Source: Lactococcus garvieae (GTDB taxonomy: Bacteria > Bacillota > Bacilli > Lactobacillales > Streptococcaceae). Taken from it: a stretch of DNA of 64,000 nt. The notes under the pieces were generated by a model. The model saw only the letters and a program-made list of their open reading frames with translations, ran no database searches and had not been told where the DNA came from. Shown here one piece after another: positions 1-9,595 of the stretch (position 1 is its first letter; each line of letters starts with the position of its first letter). The position numbers were made by a program, and so were the translations under genes. Where the stretch lies: the NCBI RefSeq assembly GCF_016027715.1, contig NZ_CP065691.1:2017954-2081953 (forward strand), read 5' to 3'.

Positions 1-2
1 CA

Positions 3-401
3 ACTGCAGTATGTGTGGTGGCCTTTTTAACAGGAATCTTTGGCACACAAATCTACCTCTTGCTGGTTGACTTGTCAAGTTTGACAGGATTTATAGCATG
101 GTTAGGCATATCTGTGAGTCACATTCGGTTCCGCCGTGCTTTTATCGCTCAAGGCGGTGATTTAAGTAACCTACCTTATCAAGCAAAATGGTTCCCTTTT
201 GGGCCGATTATGTCTCTTATTATGACAGCTATGATTGTTATTAACTTAGACCCTGCGCTTCTTTTTAGTAGCCACTGGGGAGAAGGATTAGCAATGTATG
301 CGGCAATTCCTATTTTCTTAGCTCTTTACTTGGGTTATAAGTGGAAATACAACACCAAGCTCGTCCCACTCAAAGCGGTAGATTTGAGCCGGGATAAATG
401 A
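3..401 (+). CDS. Amino-acid permease, C-terminal part (APC family, LysP-like), cut by the left edge
   Basis: The reading frame is open to the first bases of the window, so this is the 3' end of a longer gene. About 132 residues are visible. They hold three or four hydrophobic segments separated by a short basic loop (SHIRFRRAF) and end in a hydrophilic tail. This matches the last membrane segments of APC-superfamily amino-acid permeases, and the loop resembles lysine permease LysP. The substrate cannot be settled from this fragment. The GTG at position 15 is an internal Val codon, not a start. The stop codon overlaps the probable -10 region of the next gene, so no terminator separates them. 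Confidence 0.75.
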   Translation, partial: TAVCVVAFLTGIFGTQIYLLLVDLSSLTGFIAWLGISVSHIRFRRAFIAQGGDLSNLPYQAKWFPFGPIMSLIMTAMIVINLDPALLFSSHWGEGLAMYAAIPIFLALYLGYKWKYNTKLVPLKAVDLSRDK

Positions 402-416
402 TAAAATGAAAGCATG
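399..416 (+). promoter_or_regulatory. Extended -10 promoter placing the transcript start on the ATG (leaderless)
   Basis: TG (399-400), one base, then TAAAAT (402-407), with 6 bases before the ATG at 414. There is no Shine-Dalgarno sequence in between. The predicted RNA would begin at or next to the start codon. Confidence 0.5.
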
Positions 417-1217
417 AAGAACATTAAATTTCTCTTTTTGCCTTTTCTGCTTATCTTAGGTTTTCTAAGCTTATCAGCCTGTGGCCTCAACCAGAAAGAA
501 AGCACATGGGATAGGATTAAAGACAGTAAAACCATTACTATTGGCTACGAGGCAGATTTTGCCCCTCTAACTTCATCTCAAAAAAATGAAAAACCAGTAG
601 GGTTCAATGTCGCTCTTGCTGAGGCTGTTTTTAAAAACTATGATATTCAGATTAACTGGAAAGCTCTTGACTGGTCAGCCAAAGAAAAAGCACTTCAGGA
701 GGGTAAAGTTGATTTGATATGGGGCCCATATACAGCTGATAAAACGCGTGAAAAAACGTTACTATTCAGTCAACCATATCTGCTCGCAAATGCTGTTTTA
801 CTTGTCACCAAAGACTCAGATATCCACAATATTGGTGATATGCATAATATAGCTGTTGGTGGACAAAAAGCCTCAGCAGTTTATGATTTATTCAGTAATT
901 ATCCTCATGTCTTAAAAAACATTGTAAAAGAGAATTTAATGGTACTGTATGATAAACCAAGTCAAGGGATATCTTCCTTAATGGCGGGAGAAATTCAAGC
1001 AATGCTTTTAGATCAAAAGTATGCCAAAACTTATTTGCAAGAGCACCAGCTTCAAGACAAGTTTAATATTCTTAACACGACCTATCCGCAGAAAGAATAT
1101 GTGGTAGCCGCGCGTAAAAAAGACAAAGAATTAATAAATAGAGTGAACAAAGGCTTAGAAGAAGTCCATCAGTCTGGCGAATTTAGTGAGCTATCTAGAC
1201 AGTGGTTTCAGCCTTAA
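414..1217 (+). CDS. Amino-acid ABC transporter substrate-binding lipoprotein (orphan)
   Basis: The 267-residue protein has a lipoprotein signal peptide: KN at the start, a hydrophobic stretch, and the lipobox LSAC with the lipidated Cys at residue 23. The rest is the bacterial extracellular solute-binding fold, family 3 (polar amino acids), with TITIGYEADFAPL near the start of the mature protein and GKVDLIWGPYTADKTREK in the ligand region. It should sit on the outer face of the membrane and capture an amino acid. No permease or ATPase gene lies beside it; the only neighbour is an APC permease, a different mechanism. It may serve a transporter encoded elsewhere. The ligand is not predictable here. 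Confidence 0.8.
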   Translation: MKNIKFLFLPFLLILGFLSLSACGLNQKESTWDRIKDSKTITIGYEADFAPLTSSQKNEKPVGFNVALAEAVFKNYDIQINWKALDWSAKEKALQEGKVDLIWGPYTADKTREKTLLFSQPYLLANAVLLVTKDSDIHNIGDMHNIAVGGQKASAVYDLFSNYPHVLKNIVKENLMVLYDKPSQGISSLMAGEIQAMLLDQKYAKTYLQEHQLQDKFNILNTTYPQKEYVVAARKKDKELINRVNKGLEEVHQSGEFSELSRQWFQP

Positions 1218-1223
1218 GATGAT

Positions 1224-1256
1224 AAAATAAAAAGAGCGAAAGCTCTTTTTATTTTA
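1224..1256 (+). terminator. Intrinsic terminator after the solute-binding protein
   Basis: Perfect 14-bp stem ending in AAGAGC, a GAAA tetraloop, then GCTCTTTTTATTTT. Confidence 0.85.
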
Positions 1257-1272
1257 TGAAAGAGGAATAGAA

Positions 1273-1869
1273 ATGAAATTTATAGCAATTGTAGGTACCA
1301 ATGCCAGCTTTTCTTATAATCGAAAGTTGCTGTGGTACATGAAAAAACATTTTATAGACGAAGCAGAGATTGAAGTTATTGAAATAGCTGGACTGCCGTT
1401 GTTTTCAGAAGACAATATGGACTTGCCAGAGCGAATTTTAGAAATTGCAGAAGCGATAGAAGCTGCAGATGGATTGATTATCTCAACTCCGGAATATGAC
1501 CACGCGATTACGGCAGCTTTAAAATCTTTATTGGAATGGCTCTCATGGGGTGCCTTGCAGCCAGTGGTCAACACCCCTGTCATGATTGTTGGTGTTTCTT
1601 TGGGTAAACAAGGCACCGTTTTTGCGCAGGAAAACCTCCGACAAATCCTATCATCTCCTGGTTTGGAAGCTTTTGTTTTACCGGCGAATCAGTTTTTATT
1701 AAGCCATGCTGCAGAAGCTTTTGATGCTGCGGGAAACTTAGTGGATAGACAGACGATTTCTTGGTTGGAACATTGCTTTAGGAATTTCAGCCTTTATACT
1801 AACAATCTAAAACCCCTCCGCCAGCTTATCGAAACCGATGCGGACACTGGAGCTTCTGAAAATGAATGA
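1273..1869 (+). CDS. NAD(P)H-dependent FMN reductase family protein
   Basis: A 198-residue flavodoxin-like protein. The start (KFIAIVGTNASFSYNRKLL) is the phosphate-binding loop of the NADPH-dependent FMN reductase family, and TPEYDHAITAALKSLLEW near residues 75-95 is the family's flavin/dimer signature. It should be cytosolic and reduce FMN or a flavin-bound substrate with NAD(P)H. The next gene, an ApbE-type FMN transferase, overlaps its end by 8 bases, so the two are very likely co-translated and handle flavin together. A start at 1273 follows AGAGG a few bases upstream. Confidence 0.82.
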   Translation: MKFIAIVGTNASFSYNRKLLWYMKKHFIDEAEIEVIEIAGLPLFSEDNMDLPERILEIAEAIEAADGLIISTPEYDHAITAALKSLLEWLSWGALQPVVNTPVMIVGVSLGKQGTVFAQENLRQILSSPGLEAFVLPANQFLLSHAAEAFDAAGNLVDRQTISWLEHCFRNFSLYTNNLKPLRQLIETDADTGASENE

Positions 1870-2821
1870 TTTTATTTCCCGAAAATATCAGGGTCTTGGC
1901 ACAGTGATTGAACTAAGTGTGCTTAGGACTGATAAAGTAAAAGATGTGGAAAAGCTTGACCAAGCTTATGAAGAAATTAAAAAGTACGAGGACTTATTCA
2001 CTGTGAATAAGTTGTACTCGGAGATAATAGCGGTAAACCAAGCTGCGGGAGTCAGGGCTATACCTCTCTCAGAAGATGTCTATTCCTTGACCAAAAAAGC
2101 TGTGCAAGTTAGTCAAGAACATTTTGGTTTTAATGCCAGTGTTGGACCGCTGGTCGACTTATGGCGCATTGGTTTTGCGGATGCTCGTCTTCCCTCAGAT
2201 AGGGAAATTCAAGAGGCACTTCGATTAATTAGTCCGGATGAAATCGTCTTAGATGATTCCAAAAAGTCTGTTTTTCTTCCTGAAAAAGGTATGTCTTTAG
2301 ATTTAGGAGGAATTGCTAAAGGTTATATTGCAGATAAGGTAGCAACATTTTGGAAAAATCAGGGTATTTCCACAGGTGTTATTAACCTTGGGGGTAATGT
2401 TTTATTTTTAGGTCGTTTTTTAACGAGAGAATGGCGGGTTGGTATCCGAAATCCACTGGAAAAGACGAAATCTTTGGTTCTCCAAGTACTGACAAATTCA
2501 AAATCAGCAGTAACTTCAGGTATTAATCAGCGTTATCTAGAGATAGAAGGGGAGACTTATCACCACATTATAAATCCCGAAACAGGTTATCCTCATGTGA
2601 ATAACTTAGCTAGTGTGACTATCTTTTCGCAAACTGCTGTGGATGGGGAGATAGAGGCGAAGCGCTTATTTTTTGCGGAGAATCCAGAGGAAGTTTTTTC
2701 TATAAATAGTTCAAAAATTCATGGTGCAATTTTGATTAATAAGGATCGGGAAGTAAAAATCCTTGGACTAAAGCCCAAGGATGTTAGATTAATAGATAAG
2801 AGTTTTAAAATTATAAGCTGA
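1862..2821 (+). CDS. apbE: FAD:protein FMN transferase (ApbE family)
   Basis: ApbE enzymes attach FMN covalently to a Thr/Ser of target flavoproteins using FAD. The 319 residues contain the family motifs: FNASVGPLVDLWRIG near residue 90, LDLGGIAKGYIADK near residue 150 and GVINLGGNV near 175, which build the FAD and Mg site. There is no lipobox or signal peptide, so this copy should act in the cytosol. I chose ATG 1862 rather than the upstream in-frame ATG at 1838, because GGAG at 1849-1852 is correctly spaced. It overlaps the FMN reductase gene. No obvious target with an FMN-binding domain lies in the window. Confidence 0.85.
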   Translation: MNDFISRKYQGLGTVIELSVLRTDKVKDVEKLDQAYEEIKKYEDLFTVNKLYSEIIAVNQAAGVRAIPLSEDVYSLTKKAVQVSQEHFGFNASVGPLVDLWRIGFADARLPSDREIQEALRLISPDEIVLDDSKKSVFLPEKGMSLDLGGIAKGYIADKVATFWKNQGISTGVINLGGNVLFLGRFLTREWRVGIRNPLEKTKSLVLQVLTNSKSAVTSGINQRYLEIEGETYHHIINPETGYPHVNNLASVTIFSQTAVDGEIEAKRLFFAENPEEVFSINSSKIHGAILINKDREVKILGLKPKDVRLIDKSFKIIS

Positions 2822-2840
2822 AAATCATTCAGCTTTTTTT
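2815..2840 (+). terminator. Intrinsic terminator after apbE
   Basis: AAGCTGA, loop, TCAGCTT followed by a run of T. It overlaps the last bases of the convergent gene. Confidence 0.8.
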
Positions 2841-4437
2841 ACTCTGGACGAGCATAGGAAGCGATCATTTGTTCAGCACATTTGAGTCCATCAATGGCAG
2901 CCGAAACGATACCACCTGCAAATCCGGCACCTTCACCCGATGGATAAATCCCTTGGGTTGAAATAGACTGGAAACTTTCCTCATCCCGATTGATACGAAC
3001 AGGTGAGGATGAACGTGATTCTACACCTGTCATAATGGCATCGTTCATAGCAAAACCTCTAATTTTTTTATCAAATCCTAGAAGGGCTTCTTTCATGGAA
3101 GAAGTGATATATTCAGGGAAAAGCTGACTTAAGTCGGTTGGGGTAACGCCTAAAGCATAAGATGGTGTAACTTTGCCTACATGAGTTGAAGGACGATTTT
3201 CAAGGAAATCGCCAACCAGTTGTGCGGGTGCTTTATAGGTTTTTCCGCCTAAAATAAATGCTTTTTCTTCAAGTTTACGTTGGAATTCCACACCAGCTAA
3301 GGGGTGATCTTGGCCAAAATCTTCAGGGAAGACTTGAACCAGCAAACCGCTGTTCGCATTTTCTTCAGAACGAGCGTGCTCACTCATACCATTTGTAACA
3401 AGCCGTCCTTCTTCAGAAGCTGCAGGTACGACAAGTCCTCCCGGGCACATACAGAAAGTATAAACGCCACGGCCTGAGCTAGCTTTATGTGTTAAACGAT
3501 ATTCTGCAGCACCCAGACGAGGGTGTTCAGCAAACTCTTTGTATTGAGCCTTGTTAATCAGACTTTGCGGATGTTCTATACGGACACCGACAGCGAAAGG
3601 TTTAGCTGTCATATTGATACCTTTATCATAAAGTTCAGCAAAGGTATCACGCGCACTATGTCCAATAGCTAGTACGGCATGATTGGAAAGAATTTCTTCA
3701 CCATTTTTAAGGATAATTCCTTGAAGTTTATTTTTTTCAATTAAGAAGGACTCAACTTGGCTATCAAAAAGAACTTGCCCGCCAAGGGCGATAATCTGTT
3801 CACGGATATTTTTCACAATATCGCGGAGCAAGTCTGTCCCCACATGAGGATGTGCCTTGTAGAGGATATCCTCTGGTGCACCAGCTTTTACAAACTCTTC
3901 CAAGACTTTACGCCCACGTAAATCTCGGACGCGTGAAGTCAGTTTTCCATCAGAGAAAGTTCCCGCTCCACCTTCACCAAACTGTACATTTGAAGCAGGA
4001 TTGAGTTTACCGTCTTTCCAAAATTCATCAATTGATTTTACGCGTTCTTCAACTTTTTGTCCGCGTTCTAATACGACAGGCTTATAGCCCATTTGTGCTA
4101 AAAGCAGAGCTGAAAACATACCGGCAGGTCCAAAACCAATCACCAATGGTCGATGTGCCATAGGTTCCGTACCAATCTGAGGTTTTTTATATTTCAAATC
4201 AGGAGAAGGAGAAACGTTTTTGATTTTTTTCTTGAGCAGTTTTGCTTCATCTTTAACTTCCGCATCGACAGTATAAATAAAATTGATTTCACCACGGTGG
4301 CGGGCATCAATTGATTCTTTATAAATACGGTAGCTGATCAAATCAGACTCCTGGATTTTTAATTTTTTCAAAAGTAAGTCTTTGACTTTGTCTACAGGCT
4401 CATCAATTGAAGTTTTTATTTGAGATATTCTAAGCAT
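2839..4437 (-). CDS. FAD-dependent dehydrogenase (COG2509 type)
   Basis: A 532-residue protein of the conserved NAD(P)/FAD-dependent dehydrogenase group COG2509. It has an N-terminal extension of about 90 residues, then the dinucleotide-binding motif VIGFGPAGMFSALLLAQMG with the acidic ribose-binding end VLERG. FGEGGAGTFSDGKL and the C-terminal GEGAGFAGGIVSAAIDG complete the FAD site. The substrate of this widespread group is not established. It is convergent with apbE and upstream of lysS in the minus direction. The ATG at 4437 lies downstream of the AGAGAAC region. Function beyond flavin oxidoreductase is not claimed. Confidence 0.8.
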   Translation of the reverse strand: MLRISQIKTSIDEPVDKVKDLLLKKLKIQESDLISYRIYKESIDARHRGEINFIYTVDAEVKDEAKLLKKKIKNVSPSPDLKYKKPQIGTEPMAHRPLVIGFGPAGMFSALLLAQMGYKPVVLERGQKVEERVKSIDEFWKDGKLNPASNVQFGEGGAGTFSDGKLTSRVRDLRGRKVLEEFVKAGAPEDILYKAHPHVGTDLLRDIVKNIREQIIALGGQVLFDSQVESFLIEKNKLQGIILKNGEEILSNHAVLAIGHSARDTFAELYDKGINMTAKPFAVGVRIEHPQSLINKAQYKEFAEHPRLGAAEYRLTHKASSGRGVYTFCMCPGGLVVPAASEEGRLVTNGMSEHARSEENANSGLLVQVFPEDFGQDHPLAGVEFQRKLEEKAFILGGKTYKAPAQLVGDFLENRPSTHVGKVTPSYALGVTPTDLSQLFPEYITSSMKEALLGFDKKIRGFAMNDAIMTGVESRSSSPVRINRDEESFQSISTQGIYPSGEGAGFAGGIVSAAIDGLKCAEQMIASYARPE

Positions 4438-4502
4438 AATTTGTTCTCTTATCTATTATAAGTGTTTTAAAATAAGACGGATATAAAACACTTTGTGATT
4501 GT

Positions 4503-4532
4503 AAAAACCCAGTCATTAGAACTGGATTTTTT
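4503..4532 (-). terminator. Intrinsic terminator of lysS
   Basis: CCAGT and ACTGG arms around a 7-base loop. Read on the minus strand, it is followed by a T run. Confidence 0.8.
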
Positions 4533-4535
4533 CTT

Positions 4536-6035
<1,500 letters not shown>

Positions 6036-6139
6036 CTATAAAAAAGTTTATATCATCCATATTTTAGCATAATTTTACGGCTTTTGACAGCTTATAATTG
6101 TGTTTTAAGAAAATGTTTTGAAGCCAAAGTATTCTCAAA

Positions 6140-6234
6140 TTGAACTTTCTAACTTATTTTCTATAATATTCGTCATTAAAAGGAAATCTCTATGGTTTTT
6201 TGAGGAAAATAAAAAGGGCTGAAAGCCCCTTTTC
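6140..6234 (+). ncRNA. Candidate small RNA or aborted transcript (promoter-terminator pair without a gene)
   Basis: TTGAAC-16-TATAAT predicts a start near 6174, and the GGGCT/AGCCC hairpin followed by CTTTTC predicts an end near 6234. The product would be only about 60 bases. This rests on sequence pattern alone. The hairpin could instead be a bidirectional insulator between the divergent genes. Confidence 0.3.
6211..6234. terminator. Orphan intrinsic terminator hairpin
   Basis: AAAAAGGGCT, GAA, AGCCCCTTTT. It has T runs in both directions but follows no coding region. Confidence 0.6.
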
Positions 6235-6316
6235 ATTGCATTTGAGCACAAATAGTGTTACTTTGAATTTGTTATGAAAATCAAACATGAAAATACTACT
6301 AAAATTAATAAAAAAA

Positions 6317-6325
6317 TGCTACAAT
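6317..6325 (+). promoter_or_regulatory. kimA promoter, extended -10
   Basis: TG, one base, TACAAT. No good -35 is visible. It leaves a leader of about 100 bases before the TTG start. Confidence 0.55.
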
Positions 6326-6337
6326 AGTTGAGTTATC

Positions 6338-6400
6338 TTGGAGAGGGCTCTTTATGCTAGGAAAGTCAAGCCTAGACTGAATTCAGCCAGATGAATCCAA
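6338..6400 (+). promoter_or_regulatory. Possible structured 5' leader of kimA
   Basis: Nested pairings are visible: TTGGA (6338-6342) with TCCAA (6396-6400); GGCT (6346-6349) with AGCC (6385-6388); CTAGG (6357-6361) with CCTAG (6371-6375). A self-complementary CTGAATTCAG at 6377-6386 could compete with the second helix. It does not show the conserved segments of the ydaO c-di-AMP riboswitch that I recognise. Regulation is inferred from structure and position only. Confidence 0.35.
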
Positions 6401-6432
6401 CTTAAAGATTTTATTTATACAGGAGTTACGTT

Positions 6433-8271
6433 TTGAAAAAAGTCAAAGAGCTTTTAATTGGTAAATCTTTAAAGTCAACAGTAGGTGATTCGCACCTGCT
6501 GACTAAATTACAGGCCTTAGCCATGTTATCGTCAGATGCCTTGTCATCAATTGCTTATGGACCTGAACAAATTCTTTTGGTACTGGTTGCGGTTGGTGCA
6601 GGAGCTTCTTGGTATTCAATTCCTATTGCCTTAATTATTTTGGTTTTACTGTTTGCCTTGATAGGGAGCTATACACAGGTTATTCATGCTTACCCCTCAG
6701 GTGGTGGAGCTTATCTGGTTTCAACAGAAAACTTAGGGACTATTCCTGGATTGATATCTGGCGGGTCTCTATTGGTTGACTATATGTTAACCGTTGCTGT
6801 CTCAACAGCTTCTGGGGCTGATGCGATCACTTCAGCCTTGCCAGAATTAAGTCGATATAATTTAGAGATTGCAGTAGCCTTAGCTCTTCTTTTGATGCTG
6901 ATGAATCTGAGGGGACTTCGCGAATCCGCAGCCTTTCTGATGATTCCAGTTTATACCTTTATTGTTACAACTGTAGCTCTTTTAGGTATTGGGGTTTTCC
7001 GTATCTTATCAGGCAGCTTACCTTATCAAGCACCTGCTCATATTGGTGCAACGGTGGGGGGAGTTTCACTTATCCTTTTGCTTAAGGCTTTCTCAACAGG
7101 TTCGTCATCTCTAACAGGGGTGGAAGCCATCTCTAATGCCGTGCCTTTCTTTAAGCAGCCGAAGGAAAAAAATGCAGCTAAAACCTTGGTTATGATGGGA
7201 ATTATTTTGGCTATATTTTTCAGTGGAGTAATCTTCTTTGCTTACTGGCTAGGTTTGACTCCAAGTGGCAATGTCACTATCATTGCGCAAATGGCGCAAA
7301 AGATTTTTGGTGACAGTGTCTTTGGGCATGCTTTCTTCTTTATCTTCCAAATTGCAACAGCTTTAATCTTGGCCGTAGCAGCAAACACAGGCTATTCTGC
7401 CTTTCCCATGCTTGCCTTTAATATGGCGAAGAAAAAATATATGCCTCACTTGTTTACCGCACGTGGTACACGTTTGAGTTATTCTAACGGGATTATTAGC
7501 TTGGCTATTGGTGCCGTGATTCTTCTCTTCATCTTTGATGGACAAACAGATAAGCTTATACCACTGTATGCGATTGGTGTATTTACCCCTTTCACACTCG
7601 CCCAAATTGGGATGGTAGTGCACTGGCGTAAGCGTTTGGGAAACAAGTTCCTTCTGCGTTCAATGCCTAATATTATCGGCGCAATCATTTCTTTTGTAGT
7701 TGTTATGATTTTGCTGATTTTCCGTACAGCTGAAATCTGGCCTTTCTTTATTGTTTTGCCAATCTTGATTTTCTGCTTTATCCGTATCCATAGTCATTAT
7801 ATGAATGTGGCTGAGCAATTACGGTTACGTAAGGAAACAGCTGAACACAAGTTTGATGGAAATACCGTCATCGTTCTTGTCGGAAACGTAACGAATGTCG
7901 ATGTAGGTGCAATAAACTATGCGCGTTCTGTCGGAGATTATCTTATTGCGCTCCATGTATCAACAAAAGAAGATACAGAAAAAGAAGCAGAAATCGAACG
8001 TGATTTCAATGAAACATTCCCTGATATCAAGTTGACAGTAGTTCATACAAGTTACCGTAGCATTATTACGCCAGCTGTCCGCTTCATTAATTTAGCGGCC
8101 AAGCAAGCTAAAATGCACAACTACACAACAACAGTCTTGATACCAACATTTATCCCGTCGAAGCCATGGCAAAATATCTTCCATAACCAGACAGGCTTGC
8201 GTTTACGCTACTATCTGAATGCCCACGAAGATATCATCCTTTCAAGTTATAACTATCATTTGAAAAAATAA
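6433..8271 (+). CDS. kimA: KimA-like potassium uptake permease (APC superfamily)
   Basis: A 612-residue membrane protein. About 12 hydrophobic segments fill residues 40-460, and a cytosolic C-terminal domain (about 475-612) begins with VIVLVGNVTNVDVGAINYARS, resembling a universal-stress fold. The early motif LQALAMLSSDALSSIAYGPEQ and PSGGGAYLVSTENLG match the YdaO/KimA group, which imports K+ with protons and is inhibited by c-di-AMP in other Firmicutes. The window also encodes the c-di-AMP synthase CdaA. Translation starts at TTG 6433 after AGGAG (6421-6425). It is a single-gene unit ending in a terminator. An amino-acid substrate cannot be excluded from sequence alone. Confidence 0.8.
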   Translation: MKKVKELLIGKSLKSTVGDSHLLTKLQALAMLSSDALSSIAYGPEQILLVLVAVGAGASWYSIPIALIILVLLFALIGSYTQVIHAYPSGGGAYLVSTENLGTIPGLISGGSLLVDYMLTVAVSTASGADAITSALPELSRYNLEIAVALALLLMLMNLRGLRESAAFLMIPVYTFIVTTVALLGIGVFRILSGSLPYQAPAHIGATVGGVSLILLLKAFSTGSSSLTGVEAISNAVPFFKQPKEKNAAKTLVMMGIILAIFFSGVIFFAYWLGLTPSGNVTIIAQMAQKIFGDSVFGHAFFFIFQIATALILAVAANTGYSAFPMLAFNMAKKKYMPHLFTARGTRLSYSNGIISLAIGAVILLFIFDGQTDKLIPLYAIGVFTPFTLAQIGMVVHWRKRLGNKFLLRSMPNIIGAIISFVVVMILLIFRTAEIWPFFIVLPILIFCFIRIHSHYMNVAEQLRLRKETAEHKFDGNTVIVLVGNVTNVDVGAINYARSVGDYLIALHVSTKEDTEKEAEIERDFNETFPDIKLTVVHTSYRSIITPAVRFINLAAKQAKMHNYTTTVLIPTFIPSKPWQNIFHNQTGLRLRYYLNAHEDIILSSYNYHLKK

Positions 8272-8278
8272 ATAATAT

Positions 8279-8323
8279 AAAGTGTTCTCTTTAGCAACTT
8301 TTAGCTAGTGGGAGCACTTTTTT
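8279..8323 (+). terminator. Intrinsic terminator after kimA
   Basis: AAGTGTTCTC pairs with GGGAGCACTT (two G-T pairs), followed by six T. Confidence 0.8.
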
Positions 8324-8478
8324 CTTTGAAGACAAGAGAATATTAAGAGAAAAAGAGTAAAAAGAGAGGGACCGCGGCGGGCAGCAAGAAAAAGTGTTTA
8401 GCCATCATAATATCAGGGAGCTAAATTCACCAATCCTGCGACAGATGCGAATGAATACACAAATTAATTTTCGTTTTT

Positions 8479-8497
8479 TGTTATAATAGTTGTCATG
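8479..8497 (+). promoter_or_regulatory. Extended -10 promoter, probable leaderless start of the yeiH gene
   Basis: TG (8479-8480), one base, TATAAT (8482-8487), then 7 bases to ATG 8495. No Shine-Dalgarno is present. Confidence 0.55.
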
Positions 8498-9502
8498 TTA
8501 AATAAGAAGATTATGCCAGGTTTAGGGCTCAGTTTTGTGGTTGCTTTAGTCAGCTACTTTTTAAATTTATTCGTTTTTAAAGGGCTGGGGGCCGCAACTA
8601 TTGCTATTTTGTTGGGCATTATTTTAGGAAATATTTACTTCAAACAGCCCACTCTCTTTGCTGGTACTGCGTGGTCAGAAAAGAAGCTTCTGGAGTTTTC
8701 AGTAATGTTTCTAGGAGCGACTGTTACTTTCCAAACGATCCAAAAGTTAGGATGGAACGGTATGAGCTTTATTCTTTTACAAATGGTATTGACGATAGCT
8801 TTTGTACTGTTCATCGGGAAAAAACTCGGATTTTCATCGAAAGTTAATGCACTGATGGCATCTGGAAATGCTGTTTGTGGATCTTCAGCTATTGCTGCAG
8901 TGGAACCTGTAATTGGAGCAGAAGACAAAGACAAGCGAACAGCGATAACGATGGTTAACCTTATGGGAACTGTCTTGATGCTCCTCTTACCTCTCTTAGG
9001 AACTTTTATTTTTGGGCAAAGTGACTTTTTACGTGGGGCACTGATTGGGGGAACGGTACAGTCTGTTGGGCAAGTTGTTGCTTCAGCAACCATGGTTAAT
9101 ACAGAAACAACCACTATGGCTACACTTTTTAAAATCATGCGTATCATTATGCTTGTTTTTGTTGTTCTTTATTTTGCCTATCAATCACGTCGAACAGAAG
9201 AAAAACCCAAGGGCCAAAGCGAGCAACTTAAAATCAAACGCCAAGCATTTTTACCTTGGTATGTGTTAGGCTTCATTATTCTGTGTAGCTTGGATACGCT
9301 TATCCAATTTCCTCAAGTTGTAACAGAAAGTGCCCGCTTTATCAGCAGTTGGTGCGAAATTATTGCCTTAGCTGCCATAGGGTTACGCTTAAATTTAGTA
9401 GAATTTGTGAGAGCCGGTAGAAAATTAGCCATTTATGGCTTGGCTGTCTTGGTTTTTCAAGTAGGCCTCGCTCTTATTTTGATTCGTCTATTATTAGCCT
9501 AG
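8495..9502 (+). CDS. YeiH/UPF0324 family membrane protein (putative sulfate exporter family)
   Basis: 335 residues with about 10 hydrophobic segments. The signatures LLEFSVMFLGATVTFQTI and SGNAVCGSSAIAAVEPVIGAEDKDKRTAITMVNLMGT are diagnostic of the UPF0324/YeiH family. The family is annotated as sulfate exporter by distant similarity; direct biochemical proof is limited, so the substrate is uncertain. The gene stands alone between kimA and thiI. Its start codon is reached directly from a -10 box without a ribosome-binding site. Confidence 0.8.
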   Translation: MLNKKIMPGLGLSFVVALVSYFLNLFVFKGLGAATIAILLGIILGNIYFKQPTLFAGTAWSEKKLLEFSVMFLGATVTFQTIQKLGWNGMSFILLQMVLTIAFVLFIGKKLGFSSKVNALMASGNAVCGSSAIAAVEPVIGAEDKDKRTAITMVNLMGTVLMLLLPLLGTFIFGQSDFLRGALIGGTVQSVGQVVASATMVNTETTTMATLFKIMRIIMLVFVVLYFAYQSRRTEEKPKGQSEQLKIKRQAFLPWYVLGFIILCSLDTLIQFPQVVTESARFISSWCEIIALAAIGLRLNLVEFVRAGRKLAIYGLAVLVFQVGLALILIRLLLA

Positions 9503-9516
9503 AAAAATAGCTAATG

Positions 9517-9525
9517 TGGTATAAT
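9517..9525 (+). promoter_or_regulatory. thiI promoter, extended -10
   Basis: TG, one base, TATAAT, with a leader of about 65 bases and a normal AAAGGAAA site before the ATG. Confidence 0.5.
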
Positions 9526-9595
9526 AGCCTGTACTGAAATTCTGTAAAGAATGATGAGATAATTTTATTTTAGTAAGTAACAAAGGAAAAGAAAA

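Noticed and set aside
1838-1861. Upstream in-frame start for apbE at 1838
   Set aside because: The ribosome site GGAG at 1849-1852 would lie inside the coding region, and ATG 1862 is correctly spaced from it.
8363-8400. Short GC-rich patch (accgcggcgggcagc) in the kimA-yeiH gap
   Set aside because: No dyad, gene or known element found in it; probably chance.
8635-9147. 170-codon open frame on the minus strand within the yeiH-type gene
   Set aside because: It mirrors the codons of a well-supported membrane protein, has no ribosome site or promoter, and its translation looks unlike any protein family.
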